Part shown: positions 9,555 to 17,669 of the stretch, in pieces
Layout of the letters: each line of letters opens with the position of its first letter
Numbering within the stretch: position 1 is the stretch's first letter
The notes under the pieces: model-generated
What the model was told of the DNA's origin: nothing
The model's input: only the letters and a program-made list of their open reading frames with translations
Databases searched by the model: none
DNA from: Hymenobacter sp. DG25B
Lineage (GTDB): Bacteria > Bacteroidota > Bacteroidia > Cytophagales > Hymenobacteraceae
Assembly: GCF_000801315.1 (NCBI RefSeq)
Contig: NZ_CP010054.1
Location: forward strand, 1,426,001-1,490,000
Reading direction: 5' to 3'
Length of the DNA stretch: 64,000 nt
Program-made: the position numbers and the translations under genes

Positions 9555-9633
9555 CAGTTGCCGGTTTCCAGTTGATAGTTGCCAGTGTTCTGGTGGTCAT
9601 AACTGGCAACTGGCAACTATCAACTGGAAACTG
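9555..9633. repeat. Inverted repeat with a 23-base perfect core, abutting the thioesterase start
   Basis: GTTTCCAGTTGATAGTTGCC begins a 23-base sequence at 9564-9586 whose exact reverse complement is at 9609-9631. Short echoes of CAGTTGCCAG around both arms extend the partial match. The right arm ends five bases before the ATG of the thioesterase gene. Confidence 0.88.
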
Positions 9634-9636
9634 AAT

Positions 9637-10140
9637 ATGTATACCCACGATACCGCCATTCGCGTCCGCTACGCCGAAACTGACCAGATGGGCTACGTGT
9701 ACCACGGCAATTACGCCGCGTACTTTGAGGTAGCTCGCACCGAAGCCTTCCGGCAGCTGGGCATTCGCTACAAAGACCTGGAGGCCGATGGCGTGGGCAT
9801 GCCGGTAGGGGAGATTCGCACCCGTTTCCGCCGCCCCGCCCGCTACGACGACCTGCTTACGGTGCGCCTGCTCCTGAAGCAGCCCGCCGATGGCTCGCGC
9901 ATCCTGTTCGAATACGAAATCTATAACGAAGCCCAGGAGTTGCTCACCGAAGGCCATACCCTAATGGTTTTTGTAAGCACTTCAAATGGCCGTCCGGTGG
10001 CCATACCGGAGGATATTAAGGCCAAGCTGGCGCCCTTCTTCAGCGACGAAGAGCTCACCAGCCCCCTGACGCCGCCCAAACAAAAGCTACCTTCCGAAGC
10101 GCCGGCGCCGGCCGCGTTTTTAAAGGGGAATGAAAGCTAA
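9637..10140 (+). CDS. Hotdog-fold acyl-CoA thioesterase (YbgC/4HBT family)
   Basis: A 167-residue hotdog protein. RVRYAETDQMGYVYHGNYAAYFEVARTEA-type sequence at about 8-36 is the classic family signature; the Asp in ETDQMG matches the catalytic Asp. IRTRFRRPARYDDLLTV and the central beta strands follow. Members hydrolyse acyl-CoA or related thioesters. A 30-residue Pro/Ala/Lys-rich tail extends beyond the domain. It lies downstream of mltG with a hairpin between them, and upstream of the YihY gene with 36 bases spacing, so the three may be co-transcribed. Confidence 0.92.
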   Translation: MYTHDTAIRVRYAETDQMGYVYHGNYAAYFEVARTEAFRQLGIRYKDLEADGVGMPVGEIRTRFRRPARYDDLLTVRLLLKQPADGSRILFEYEIYNEAQELLTEGHTLMVFVSTSNGRPVAIPEDIKAKLAPFFSDEELTSPLTPPKQKLPSEAPAPAAFLKGNES

Positions 10141-10176
10141 AACCCACACAGCTCCTTCATCACAGATAATACTGCC

Positions 10177-11160
10177 ATGTTAATGCGTATGCCACGCCGG
10201 TACCGGGTTTCCAACATGCGCCAGCAGCGCACGTACCGGAAGCTTATTATCTGGCTGAAACGGCTGCGCTTTAACCGGGGCAAGGCCTCTGTGTATGATG
10301 TGGTAGACCACATGATTCAGGAACTGAAGCTGGACAGTGTGACGAAGCGGGCCAGCTATATGGCCTTCAACTTCACCATTTCCATTTTCCCCACCATCAT
10401 CTTCCTGTTCACCCTGATTCCGTACATCCCGGTTCCCAACCTGAACCTGGACATCCTGCAGTTTCTCGCCGATTTTATTCCGCGGGAAATGTACGTGGCC
10501 ATTGCTGATACCATTGAGGACATTGTGAACATCCCGCACGGCGGCCTGCTGTCGTTCGGTTTTGGCGCGGCGCTGGTGCTTAGCTCCAACGGCATTATGG
10601 CCCTGCTCGATGCCTTTGATAAGAAGTACCACACCTTTAAGCGGCGCACCTACCTGCGCAAGCGGGTTATTGCCACGCTGCTTACCGTGGTGCTGGCTAT
10701 GGTGCTGCTACTCTCCATTGCGGGTATTTTCTTTGGTACCTATATCATTGACACGCTGGTGTTTTATGAAATAGTGCCCGAGCGCCTCACGGCCCTGCTC
10801 ATCACGGTGCTGCGCTACGGCTCGGTAGTGGCCTTGTTCCTGTTCACTACCTGCCTGATTTACTACTATGTGCCGGCCGTGCAGGACCGGTGGCCGTTTC
10901 TGTCGGCCGGGGCTGTGGTGGCCACGCTGCTGATTTTCCTGGTGTCGTCGCTGTTCATTCTCTACATCAAAATCTTCGACTCCTACAACCACTTCTATGG
11001 CTCCATTGGCGCGTTGGTGGGCTTCATGGTCTGGTTGGATTTTGTTTGTATGACCCTGATTGTGGGCTTTGAGGTGAACGTGAGCATTGATGCCGTAACG
11101 GGCCGCCTGAAGCGGTATGTGATTCGTACTGAGGAATTAGCCGCGCATCCGCACTCCTAG
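10177..11160 (+). CDS. YihY/BrkB family inner-membrane protein
   Basis: A 327-residue integral membrane protein of the YihY (formerly RNase BN-annotated) family. Six hydrophobic spans are visible, starting near 60 (FNFTISIFPTIIFLFTLIP), with the family block SFGFGAALVLSSNGIMALLDAFDKKY near 125-150, YYVPAVQDRWPFLSAGAV and HFYGSIGALVGFMVWLDF later. The family is not a ribonuclease; its function is unresolved (possibly export). Two more in-frame ATGs occur within 15 residues, so the start could be slightly further in. It precedes the tRNA genes. Confidence 0.9.
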   Translation: MLMRMPRRYRVSNMRQQRTYRKLIIWLKRLRFNRGKASVYDVVDHMIQELKLDSVTKRASYMAFNFTISIFPTIIFLFTLIPYIPVPNLNLDILQFLADFIPREMYVAIADTIEDIVNIPHGGLLSFGFGAALVLSSNGIMALLDAFDKKYHTFKRRTYLRKRVIATLLTVVLAMVLLLSIAGIFFGTYIIDTLVFYEIVPERLTALLITVLRYGSVVALFLFTTCLIYYYVPAVQDRWPFLSAGAVVATLLIFLVSSLFILYIKIFDSYNHFYGSIGALVGFMVWLDFVCMTLIVGFEVNVSIDAVTGRLKRYVIRTEELAAHPHS

Positions 11161-11217
11161 CCGGAAAAAAAATCGAAAATATAGCCGCCCGCGCTTGCGA
11201 CAGGCAGAGGAGCCGAC

Positions 11218-11225
11218 TACTTTTG
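11218..11225 (+). promoter_or_regulatory. Candidate promoter -7 box for the tRNA-Ser pair
   Basis: TACTTTTG matches TAnnTTTG; a CTTG at 11194-11197 is about 20 bases upstream, near the -33 spacing. The tRNA begins 28 bases downstream of the box, a sensible leader. Confidence 0.6.
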
Positions 11226-11252
11226 TCGTCCCAATCCACTCAGTTGGGCCTT

Positions 11253-11342
11253 AGAGAGGTGGCAGAGTGGTCGAATGCGACGGATTCGAAATCCGTTATA
11301 CCTGCAAGGGTATCGGGGGTTCGAATCCCCCCCTCTCTGCCA
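11253..11342 (+). tRNA. tRNA-Ser (anticodon CGA)
   Basis: Acceptor arms AGAGAGG (11253-11259) and CCTCTCT (11332-11338) pair perfectly; discriminator G is followed by an encoded CCA. The anticodon stem ACGGA/TCCGT encloses the loop TTCGAAA with anticodon CGA. A long variable arm (about 15 bases, ACCTGCAAGGGT region) and GGTTCGAATCC T-arm confirm a class II tRNA. Confidence 0.96.
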
Positions 11343-11395
11343 GCGGCTTTTTCTTTCGCGGGAAAAGTTGTTGTTTTACCTACCGCGGAACAGTT

Positions 11396-11480
11396 AGAGG
11401 AGTGGCAGAGTGGTCGATTGCGGCGGTCTTGAAAACCGTTGAGGGTTAAACCTCCGGGGGTTCGAATCCCTCCTCCTCTG
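11396..11480 (+). tRNA. tRNA-Ser (anticodon TGA)
   Basis: Acceptor arms AGAGGAG (11396-11402) and CTCCTCT (11473-11479) pair perfectly, discriminator G at 11480. Anticodon stem GCGGT/ACCGT holds loop CTTGAAA with anticodon TGA. The long variable arm and GGTTCGAATCC T-arm mark class II. CCA is not encoded here (CAA follows), unlike the upstream tRNA-Ser. Confidence 0.96.
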
Positions 11481-11484
11481 CAAA

Positions 11485-11526
11485 GAAAAAAGCCTGTTTC
11501 CGATTCGGAAACAGGCTTTTTTCTTT
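11485..11526 (+). terminator. Intrinsic terminator after the tRNA-Ser pair
   Basis: AGCCTGTTTCCG and CGGAAACAGGCT form a perfect 12-base stem with a short loop, flanked by A5 on the left and T6 on the right. It ends the tRNA transcript and also faces the convergent GNAT gene. Confidence 0.9.
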
Positions 11527-11564
11527 TCTGGGGTATGGTTGTGGGTACGGCTCTCTCGTTTCTA

Positions 11565-12242
11565 TTACGGTGCCCCTAAACGGAGGCCATGTTTATTAGC
11601 ACTACCCAATGGCCCGGAAAGGACAGCTGTTGAATACGGCGCCACCACCTGCCAGCCCAGGCGCTGGTACAGGGCGCGTCCAGCCTCCGTCGCCACGAGT
11701 AAGCGCTCTGAAATACTGGCTTGGTCTGCCAGAGTATCGAGAGTGCACATCAGGCTGGTGCCAAGCCCCTTTCTGCGGTGGGGTTCGAGCGTTTCAATCC
11801 GGTCGAAAACCGCTGTGCCACGGTGCAATACGACCCGACCTATGGCCGCAGTCTGACCCGTTTCATCAGTAAAACGAAGCACAGAAGCCCCATGATCTAT
11901 GGTTAGTTGCGCTGTATACCCGGCCGGCGGTGGGCCGGCGGGCGTCATTGCCTTGGGGCAGTACATCAAATAGCGGGGTGGTTCAATTTGCCAGTCAGGG
12001 GTCAATACCCGGCGCAGGAGCGCCGGCTCGACGGCTGCCTTTATATAAATGAAGGGGGCATGTATGGCGGCGGCACAGGCTTGCAGGGATTCTCCCGCCT
12101 CTACAAACACGTGGCGCCGCACCTGCTCGGGCCAGCCAACTTCTACTACTAAGCCACCACCGTAGGGCTGGGGGAGCGGTAGGCCGCGGGCGAGGCTCCA
12201 GCCCGTCAACCAGCGCTCCAGAAGACTCAAATCAAGATGCAT
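11565..12242 (-). CDS. GNAT family N-acetyltransferase
   Basis: A 225-residue protein whose C-terminal half carries a GNAT domain: IGRVVLHRGTAVFDRIETL, the acetyl-CoA loop HRRKGLGTSLM near 172-182, and LLVATEAGRALYQRLGW. The N-terminal half has a second, degenerate set of beta strands (YGGGLVVEVGWPEQ, HVFVEAGESLQAC). Acceptor substrate unknown. Its ATG overlaps, in another frame, the end of a helix-turn-helix gene remnant (12232..12370), suggesting that the two were once a tightly packed pair. Confidence 0.82.
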   Translation of the reverse strand: MHLDLSLLERWLTGWSLARGLPLPQPYGGGLVVEVGWPEQVRRHVFVEAGESLQACAAAIHAPFIYIKAAVEPALLRRVLTPDWQIEPPRYLMYCPKAMTPAGPPPAGYTAQLTIDHGASVLRFTDETGQTAAIGRVVLHRGTAVFDRIETLEPHRRKGLGTSLMCTLDTLADQASISERLLVATEAGRALYQRLGWQVVAPYSTAVLSGPLGSANKHGLRLGAP

Positions 12243-12370
12243 GGAACAGGGAAATCAGCGGCCTGTGTAGGGTATATAGATAATCCTGCAGGTGTGTACG
12301 AATGTTGCGGATATGGCGGCTTACCACGCTGTGCGGCCAGCCAATCATCTGACCTATTTCCCGGGTGCTT
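12232..12370 (-). pseudogene. Remnant of a helix-turn-helix gene (sigma-70 region 4-like)
   Basis: Reading the minus strand in one frame gives a 45-residue open stretch STREIGQMIGWPHSVVSR, HIRNIRTHLQDYLYTLHRP and LISLFHAS, then TGA. The TREIGQMIGWPxSVVSRHIRNI pattern is a helix-turn-helix with the look of sigma-70 region 4 or a similar DNA-binding module. An in-frame TAA lies immediately upstream and no start codon exists, so this is a C-terminal leftover. It overlaps the GNAT start by 11 bases. The assignment rests on the motif only. Confidence 0.45.
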
Positions 12371-12384
12371 TACTTAGCTATATA

Positions 12385-12424
12385 AAAGAGGCCGCCAGAA
12401 GATATGCTCAGGCGGCCTTTTTCA
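12385..12424. terminator. Intrinsic terminator of the 12453..14660 gene
   Basis: AGGCCGCC and GGCGGCCT form an 8-base GC-rich stem around a 14-base loop, with A-rich and T-rich flanks (TTTTT to the right). It lies 28 bases past the stop of the minus-strand gene. Confidence 0.75.
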
Positions 12425-12452
12425 TATGTAACTGACAGTAGGTAGCAACTAC

Positions 12453-14660
12453 TTACAGCCGCACCCCAATGCCGGGCCCCAGCATAAAGAAGAGTTTGCC
12501 TTTATTGAGCAGATAGCCACCACCCAGGTAAAGCGGAAAAGTGAACTTAGCGTCGCTGCGGGTAGGGTATACCGAGCCTAACACGACCAGGCCCAACTCC
12601 CGCTCTACGCCGCTGGAATTGCTGAGGTTGAAGGCATTAAAGGCTACGAAGCCGGCACCTACTTTATAGGGGCGCAGCTTGTTGATTTTGTTGGGATTAT
12701 AGAAGCTGAACTGCGCCAGCGTAGCCAAGCTGATGCCGTTGAAGGAGTTGTACCCTTTCACATCACTATTAATCTGCTTGGTGAGCAAACCGGCCGGAAA
12801 ACTGATGTCGATATCGAACTTCACGCGGCGCTGCAGCACCAGTTCCAGCTTTTGCGAGAAACCCGGCTCCTGGTACTGGCTTTGGGTGTGCTTCACCGTG
12901 ATAATCATGGTGCTCCAGTCGTCCAGGGCGTAGGTTTTGCGGTAGCTGAGCAGGCTGTTAAGGCTGATGTTGCCTACCTGGCACTGCTTATCCTGGTAGA
13001 ATGCCGCCCGGACTGAGCTGCCATCGGGACAAACCACCACATTATCTACGGTGCGCATTTCAATCAGCTCGCCCTTGCTGTTCTGCGTGCGGATATCAAA
13101 GGTGAGGTACTGCTTGCCGTAGAGTTGCTGGTCGGCATCAATGGCGGCGGAGTTAAAGCTGAACACGACGTCGCTGACGGTGCGGTCGTAGAGAATGGGG
13201 CCGTTGAAGCGCGTAATGGGGCGCGGGGCCTCACCGAAGGTAACGCCCACAAAATCGAGGGGGTGGGGGCGCTGGAATTCTTTAATGGCCAGCTGAAAAC
13301 CCGTGGGCTGGCCGGCGTTAAAGATGGTAATGCGCTTTTTATCAATGGTTAACGGTACCTGCACGCGGTACACCACGGCCGCGTCGGAGCGGATGCTGGA
13401 ATCGGAAGGCACAATCTGCACATCCTCAAAATGAAACCGGGCCCGTTGCAACGATTCTCCTTCCAGGCGCACATCTACCGTTTCGCCGGGGTTCACGGTG
13501 TTGCTGTTGGTCCAGTCGCCGCCGCGGTGGCGCACGCTCAGGGCCGTAACCGCCGTTTTGGGCGAGATATTGAAGTTGGTGACGTACTTGGCTTTTTCGT
13601 CCTCCTTAATGTAGAGGTAGCTATCCGTCTGGCGGTGGGTGTTAAACACCCGCAGCCAGCACAGCACCCGGTCGTTGGTGAGATACTGCCGCGTGAACAG
13701 CTCAGCAATGAGGGCACCGCCGGCTTCTTCCTGGTCCTCAATGCGGTAAGTATGTTTCAGGTCGAAGGTGCGGCCGTTATCCAGAATCAGCTCCACGCCC
13801 TGGCGGCGGGTAGCTTCAGTCAGCGTAATTTCTTTTTTATCAACACTCAGAAAGCGCAACCGTGAGGCCTTCACCGTAAAATCCTGCCGTAGCGGCGGCA
13901 GGGCATAGGTGAGGCGGCGGTTGTTGTCGGTGAGGAAAGGGCGCTCCGTTTGGGCCCGCACCGTGAGCAGGCGGCTGCCTAAGGTATTGGGCAAAACATG
14001 CAGGCGCAGCTGGCCTTTGTCCTGGGTGAGGCGGTAGTCAATATCCTGGCCGCGCGTCCACTCGCCGGTGGTACGCACGTTTTTAGCGTTGTTACTGGAT
14101 AGGTCGTACACCTTTTCCTCGCCTACAAACAGCTCCGTATCGTTGGGCCGAAAATCGAGGGTGGTGCGCGTTACCGGGAGCAGATTTACGATCTGGGCCT
14201 GCGCGGGCTGGCCGGCGCTATCGGCGGGCGCCGTGAAAGTGAGGCGCAGGAACTGGGTGGAAGTCAGGTCGCGGAAGCGCAACTTGGCGCGAAACGATTT
14301 ACCATCGGGCGCCAGCGTGAGCGAGTCGAGCAGCTGAAAATCGGCGGAACGGACCAGGTGAAGCGGTTTCTGCGGCTGGTAAGGCACTACGGTCAGGTCC
14401 ACCGTTTCATCGTCGCGCCGGTAGGTGAAGTACAGGTGCGGCTCTCCTTTCACCAGGAACGTAGCGTGCGAGAGGCTAAAGCTGAGCGTATCGGTCCGCA
14501 GAACCAGGTCCCGCAGCAGGGGAGTGGGGGCCGGTGCCTGGGCCCGCGTGAGGGTGGGCAAGCAGGCCATTAGAAACAGCCATCCAAGAAAAATGCAACG
14601 GAAACTCACCAGACAAACAAAGCAGAACAAACCAAACCGTCGTGCTTCCGCACCAGACAT
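12453..14660 (-). CDS. Large secreted envelope protein, function unknown
   Basis: A 735-residue exported protein. The N-terminus has two hydrophobic runs; the second (FLGWLFLMACLPTLTRAQA) looks like the signal peptide, so the true start may be the internal Met at residue 31 (about 14570). The body is beta-rich with repeated sandwich-like segments and no enzyme motif I recognise. The last 80 residues (YKVGAGFVAFNAFNLSNSS, FPLYLGGGYLLNKGKLFF, GPGIGVRL ending) have the alternating aromatic pattern of outer-membrane strands, so the protein probably associates with the outer membrane. Family name unknown to me. It stands alone, followed by its own terminator. Confidence 0.7.
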   Translation of the reverse strand: MSGAEARRFGLFCFVCLVSFRCIFLGWLFLMACLPTLTRAQAPAPTPLLRDLVLRTDTLSFSLSHATFLVKGEPHLYFTYRRDDETVDLTVVPYQPQKPLHLVRSADFQLLDSLTLAPDGKSFRAKLRFRDLTSTQFLRLTFTAPADSAGQPAQAQIVNLLPVTRTTLDFRPNDTELFVGEEKVYDLSSNNAKNVRTTGEWTRGQDIDYRLTQDKGQLRLHVLPNTLGSRLLTVRAQTERPFLTDNNRRLTYALPPLRQDFTVKASRLRFLSVDKKEITLTEATRRQGVELILDNGRTFDLKHTYRIEDQEEAGGALIAELFTRQYLTNDRVLCWLRVFNTHRQTDSYLYIKEDEKAKYVTNFNISPKTAVTALSVRHRGGDWTNSNTVNPGETVDVRLEGESLQRARFHFEDVQIVPSDSSIRSDAAVVYRVQVPLTIDKKRITIFNAGQPTGFQLAIKEFQRPHPLDFVGVTFGEAPRPITRFNGPILYDRTVSDVVFSFNSAAIDADQQLYGKQYLTFDIRTQNSKGELIEMRTVDNVVVCPDGSSVRAAFYQDKQCQVGNISLNSLLSYRKTYALDDWSTMIITVKHTQSQYQEPGFSQKLELVLQRRVKFDIDISFPAGLLTKQINSDVKGYNSFNGISLATLAQFSFYNPNKINKLRPYKVGAGFVAFNAFNLSNSSGVERELGLVVLGSVYPTRSDAKFTFPLYLGGGYLLNKGKLFFMLGPGIGVRL

Positions 14661-14795
14661 TCAGGGGCAAAAATACGGGCGCCGCCGGGTTATGCCGCAT
14701 TTTATTCGGGCTTTTCCTTCGCTGCTGCGCTGGCACCCCGCAACGTAATGCTCCGGCTATACGTTGCGTATTTATAAGCTCCTTGTTTTTTTCCT

Positions 14796-16048
14796 ATGCA
14801 GCGCATATTTCTTACCGGCCTGCTCCTGCTACTGGCCTGGGTGCCGGCCGCCGCCTATTCCGTCCTCACGCACCAGGCCAACATTGATTCTACCTGGGAG
14901 CCCTGTCTGGTGCCCACCTTGCAGCGGCGCTTTCCCGGCGCCACTCCTGAGCAGCTAAAAGAGGCCAAGGCTTATGCTTACGGGGGCGCTATTATTCAGG
15001 ATATGGGCTTTTATCCGTTTGGCTCCAAGCTGTTTACCAACCTGACGCACTATGTGCGCAGCGGCGACTTTGTGCGCAACCTGCTCGATGAAGCCCACGA
15101 CCGGAACGAGTATGCTTTTGCCCTGGGGGCACTGGGCCATTATGCCGCCGATATCAGTGGTCATCCGGAGGGCACCAACAAAGCCCTGCCTTTCGTGTAT
15201 CCCGAGTTGAAAGCCGAGTTCGGCAACGTGGTTACTTATCATGAAGCCCCCAAGCAGCATACGCAGCTGGAGTTTTCCTTTGATGTGCTGCAGGTAGCGG
15301 CCGGCCGCTACCGCTCCGATGACTACCACAACTATATTGGCTTTAAAGTAAGCAAAGAAGCGCTGGAGCGGGCTTTTGAGAAAACGTACAGTCTGAAGCT
15401 AGGGCAGGTTATTGCCAACGTGGATTTAAGCATTAGCTCGTACCGCTTCGCCGTGAAGGAGATAATTCCCATGGCCACCCGCGCCGCCTGGCAAAGCAAG
15501 AAGAAGGATATTCTGGCCCTTAGCCCCAAGGCCCGTCGCCGCAACTATATCTACCACATCAGCCGCCGCCAGTACCGCAAGGAGTTCGGGGTAGCTACCA
15601 GCAGCCGGGCCTGGGCGCCCGCCTGCTGTCCTATTTTGTGCGGGTGATGCCTAAAATTGGTCCCCTCAAGCCTTTTGCTTTCAAACTGCCCACGCCGGAG
15701 GCGCAGCAGCTGTTCCGGAGCAGCTTTCATCAGGTGATAGGCGCCTACTGCGGGCTGCTGAATAAGCAAGGTTACCTGCCCGCCGCCGCTCTGCCCAACA
15801 CCGATTTTGATACCGGCCACACCACCCGCACCGGCGAATACCCCCTGGCCGATGAAACCTACAGCGAATGGCTGCTCAAGCTGGAAAATAATAAGTTTGA
15901 AGGCCTGACAGAACCGCAGAAAGAGAGCATTCTGGCCTTTTATACGCCGGCCGCAGGCAAAAGCAGTCCAACTCTCAAAGAGGACAAGCAACGGCAGACC
16001 CAGGAAGCCCTGGAGCATTTGCGGACGTTGGCGCCAAAAGAGGAGTAA
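14796..16048 (+). pseudogene. Zinc-dependent phospholipase C-like gene, frameshifted
   Basis: Two frames together make one protein of about 417 residues. The first (14796 onward) has a signal peptide (MQRIFLTGLLLLLAWVPAAA) and the zinc-dependent phospholipase C fold: YSVLTHQANIDSTWEP, YAYGGAIIQDMGFYPFGS, FTNLTHYVRSGDFV, YAFALGALGHYAADISGHPE. Around 15587-15592 (TTCGGGGTAGC) the coding continues in another frame with QPGLGARLLSYFVRVMPKIG and runs to 16048. One G missing from a G run would restore the frame. Without the shift the first frame ends at 15647 after 17 meaningless residues. It may be a real pseudogene, or a homopolymer sequencing error in an intact gene. The family binds three zinc ions; its substrate here is unknown. 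Confidence 0.85.
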
Positions 16049-16144
16049 GCCCTGGCCGCTTGCTTAGTAGCCCGGCAAATTCCGGCTGTTGCCCGGGCAA
16101 CCCCTGCGCAAAATTCATGGTCTAGGCAGCAAAACCTTGTTGCT

Positions 16145-17077
16145 ATGTCCCTGCTTTTCCGCTTCCGCCTGTTGCTGTTTTGCCTGCTGCCCGCTCTGGC
16201 CGTGGCCTCCCCCCGTGTGCCGCTAATAAATGGTACCCCCACGCTGGTTACTTCTGATGGCGTGCAGCTTTTTGCCTCCATTTCCGGCCAGGGCGTACCG
16301 TGCGTGTTTGTGCACGGCGGGCCGGGCGCCTGGAGTGGCATGCCGCAGGCGCTGGCCGGCCCCGCTTTGGAAGATAAGTTTCAGATGATCTGGTACGACC
16401 AGCGGGGCAGTGGCCGCTCCCAGAACGACCCGCGCCATAACTATTCGCTGGAGCGCATGGTGCAGGATCTGGAAGAAATCCGGCTGCAGTTGGGCGTGGA
16501 GCAGTGGGTAGTAATGGCGCACTCCTTTGGCGGCACCATTGCCACCGCCTACGCTGCCAAATACCCCCAGCATGTACGCGGACTGGTGCTGGTAGAGTGC
16601 ACCCTCTACCTTACGGACTCCATGCGCAGCATGATTCAGGACGGTCTACCCTTCACTACCGTCACCGACCGCGCCCCGTATCTGGATGAAACCAAGCCGC
16701 TTTCTGAACGCTGGCCCCTGGCTTTGGAAATCTTCAATGCGCAAAACACCTGGCGCAAGCTGCAATACCAGACCGATGCCGGTTTCCAAAAAGTAGAAGC
16801 TGCCGACCAGGGTAACCCCCGCACCGGCGAATTCGGATCCTACGCCTTCAGCCTGCCTGAATACCATCAGGACTTCACCCTGCTCACTCCCCGTGTGGCT
16901 GCCCCAGTGCTAGTCATAACCGGCGCTAAGGATTACTGCATCGGCCCCAATCACTACAAACTCTTCCGCTTCCCAAAGCAGCAGGTAGCCCAGATGCAAA
17001 CCGGCCACGTACCCTTCGTGGAAGAACCGGTAGCCTTTCAGCAAGCCATTGCAAATTGGGTGAAGAAGCTGAAATAA
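16145..17077 (+). CDS. Secreted alpha/beta hydrolase, proline iminopeptidase-like
   Basis: A 310-residue alpha/beta hydrolase with a signal peptide (SLLFRFRLLLFCLLPALAVA). VFVHGGPGAW is the oxyanion-side motif typical of the prolyl iminopeptidase subfamily, followed by IWYDQRGSGRS. The nucleophile elbow is MAHSFGGTIA (Ser near 125), the acid is likely Asp in ITGAKDYCIG, and the His is in QTGHVPFVEEP. A cap domain lies between about 150 and 230. Export suggests action on extracytoplasmic peptides or esters; the exact substrate cannot be read from sequence. It is followed by a very long hairpin and a convergent gene. Confidence 0.9.
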   Translation: MSLLFRFRLLLFCLLPALAVASPRVPLINGTPTLVTSDGVQLFASISGQGVPCVFVHGGPGAWSGMPQALAGPALEDKFQMIWYDQRGSGRSQNDPRHNYSLERMVQDLEEIRLQLGVEQWVVMAHSFGGTIATAYAAKYPQHVRGLVLVECTLYLTDSMRSMIQDGLPFTTVTDRAPYLDETKPLSERWPLALEIFNAQNTWRKLQYQTDAGFQKVEAADQGNPRTGEFGSYAFSLPEYHQDFTLLTPRVAAPVLVITGAKDYCIGPNHYKLFRFPKQQVAQMQTGHVPFVEEPVAFQQAIANWVKKLK

Positions 17078-17097
17078 TGCTCCAGTAAACTGTCTGA

Positions 17098-17168
17098 TGG
17101 CCCTTCACCTAAAAGGCCCGGTCAAGAAGGTATGTCCTTCTAAACCGGGCCTTTTAGGTGAAGGGCCA
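17098..17168. terminator. Terminator with a 25-base perfect stem between convergent genes
   Basis: Arms 17098-17122 and 17144-17168 are perfect reverse complements (25 bases); AAAAGGCCCGGT/ACCGGGCCTTTT is the terminator core and TGGCCCTTCACCT extends it. An inner AGAAGG/CCTTCT stem closes the loop. It separates the hydrolase from the convergent STAS-like gene. Confidence 0.9.
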
Positions 17169-17170
17169 AC

Positions 17171-17584
17171 TTACTCGGCTAGGAGCCAGGTATTGGCCTC
17201 CCCTTCGTTATTGAAGATGGCCACGTCGTAGCCCCGGTTGGGGTTGGAGGCGGCTTTTACGCTATTCTGGAGGCTGGGGCTGGCGCGCAGAGCTTCTTCG
17301 CGGCTGGGCGAAATGAGGTAGGCCAGGCGCGCCCGGCGCGGCACCAGCGCCGCTACCACCTGCGGCAGCCACACGTTGGCGGCCCAGGCGGCCATCTCGG
17401 GGGTGGGGTGGGGGCGGCGGCGTACATCAATAAGCCAGCGCGTGGTATTGTGGGTGCGGGCCTGGGCGAGAATGGTGTGGTAGTCGTCCTGAAACAGGCT
17501 GGGGTGCAACGCATCCAGCCAGCGCACCGTGAGTACATCCAGGTCAGGGCGGTACTGAATATCAAGTCTAGACGATGAAGCCAT
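17171..17584 (-). CDS. STAS-like small protein
   Basis: A 137-residue cytoplasmic protein with the alternating pattern LDIQYRPDLDVLTVRWLDAL, TRWLIDVRRRPHPTPEMAAW and RLAYLISPSREEALR, resembling small STAS/SpoIIAA-like proteins found in many copies in Hymenobacter relatives. The WLIDVRRR strand matches the position of the STAS signature, but a regulatory Ser is not obvious. The function is unknown. A second protein of similar size and pattern is at 41140..41583. Confidence 0.6.
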   Translation of the reverse strand: MASSSRLDIQYRPDLDVLTVRWLDALHPSLFQDDYHTILAQARTHNTTRWLIDVRRRPHPTPEMAAWAANVWLPQVVAALVPRRARLAYLISPSREEALRASPSLQNSVKAASNPNRGYDVAIFNNEGEANTWLLAE

Positions 17585-17669
17585 GGGGTAAAGAAAGTCC
17601 TAGTGGCGCAATAACAGCCTAATTTGCCCAATAGTTATCCGTTGCCCTGGAGTCGCTACTACTTTAAAG

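Noticed and set aside
11253..11480. Integration site of a mobile element at the tRNA genes
   Set aside because: Tandem tRNA-Ser genes are often att sites, but no integrase or duplicated tRNA 3' end is seen nearby; the downstream side has an ordinary terminator.
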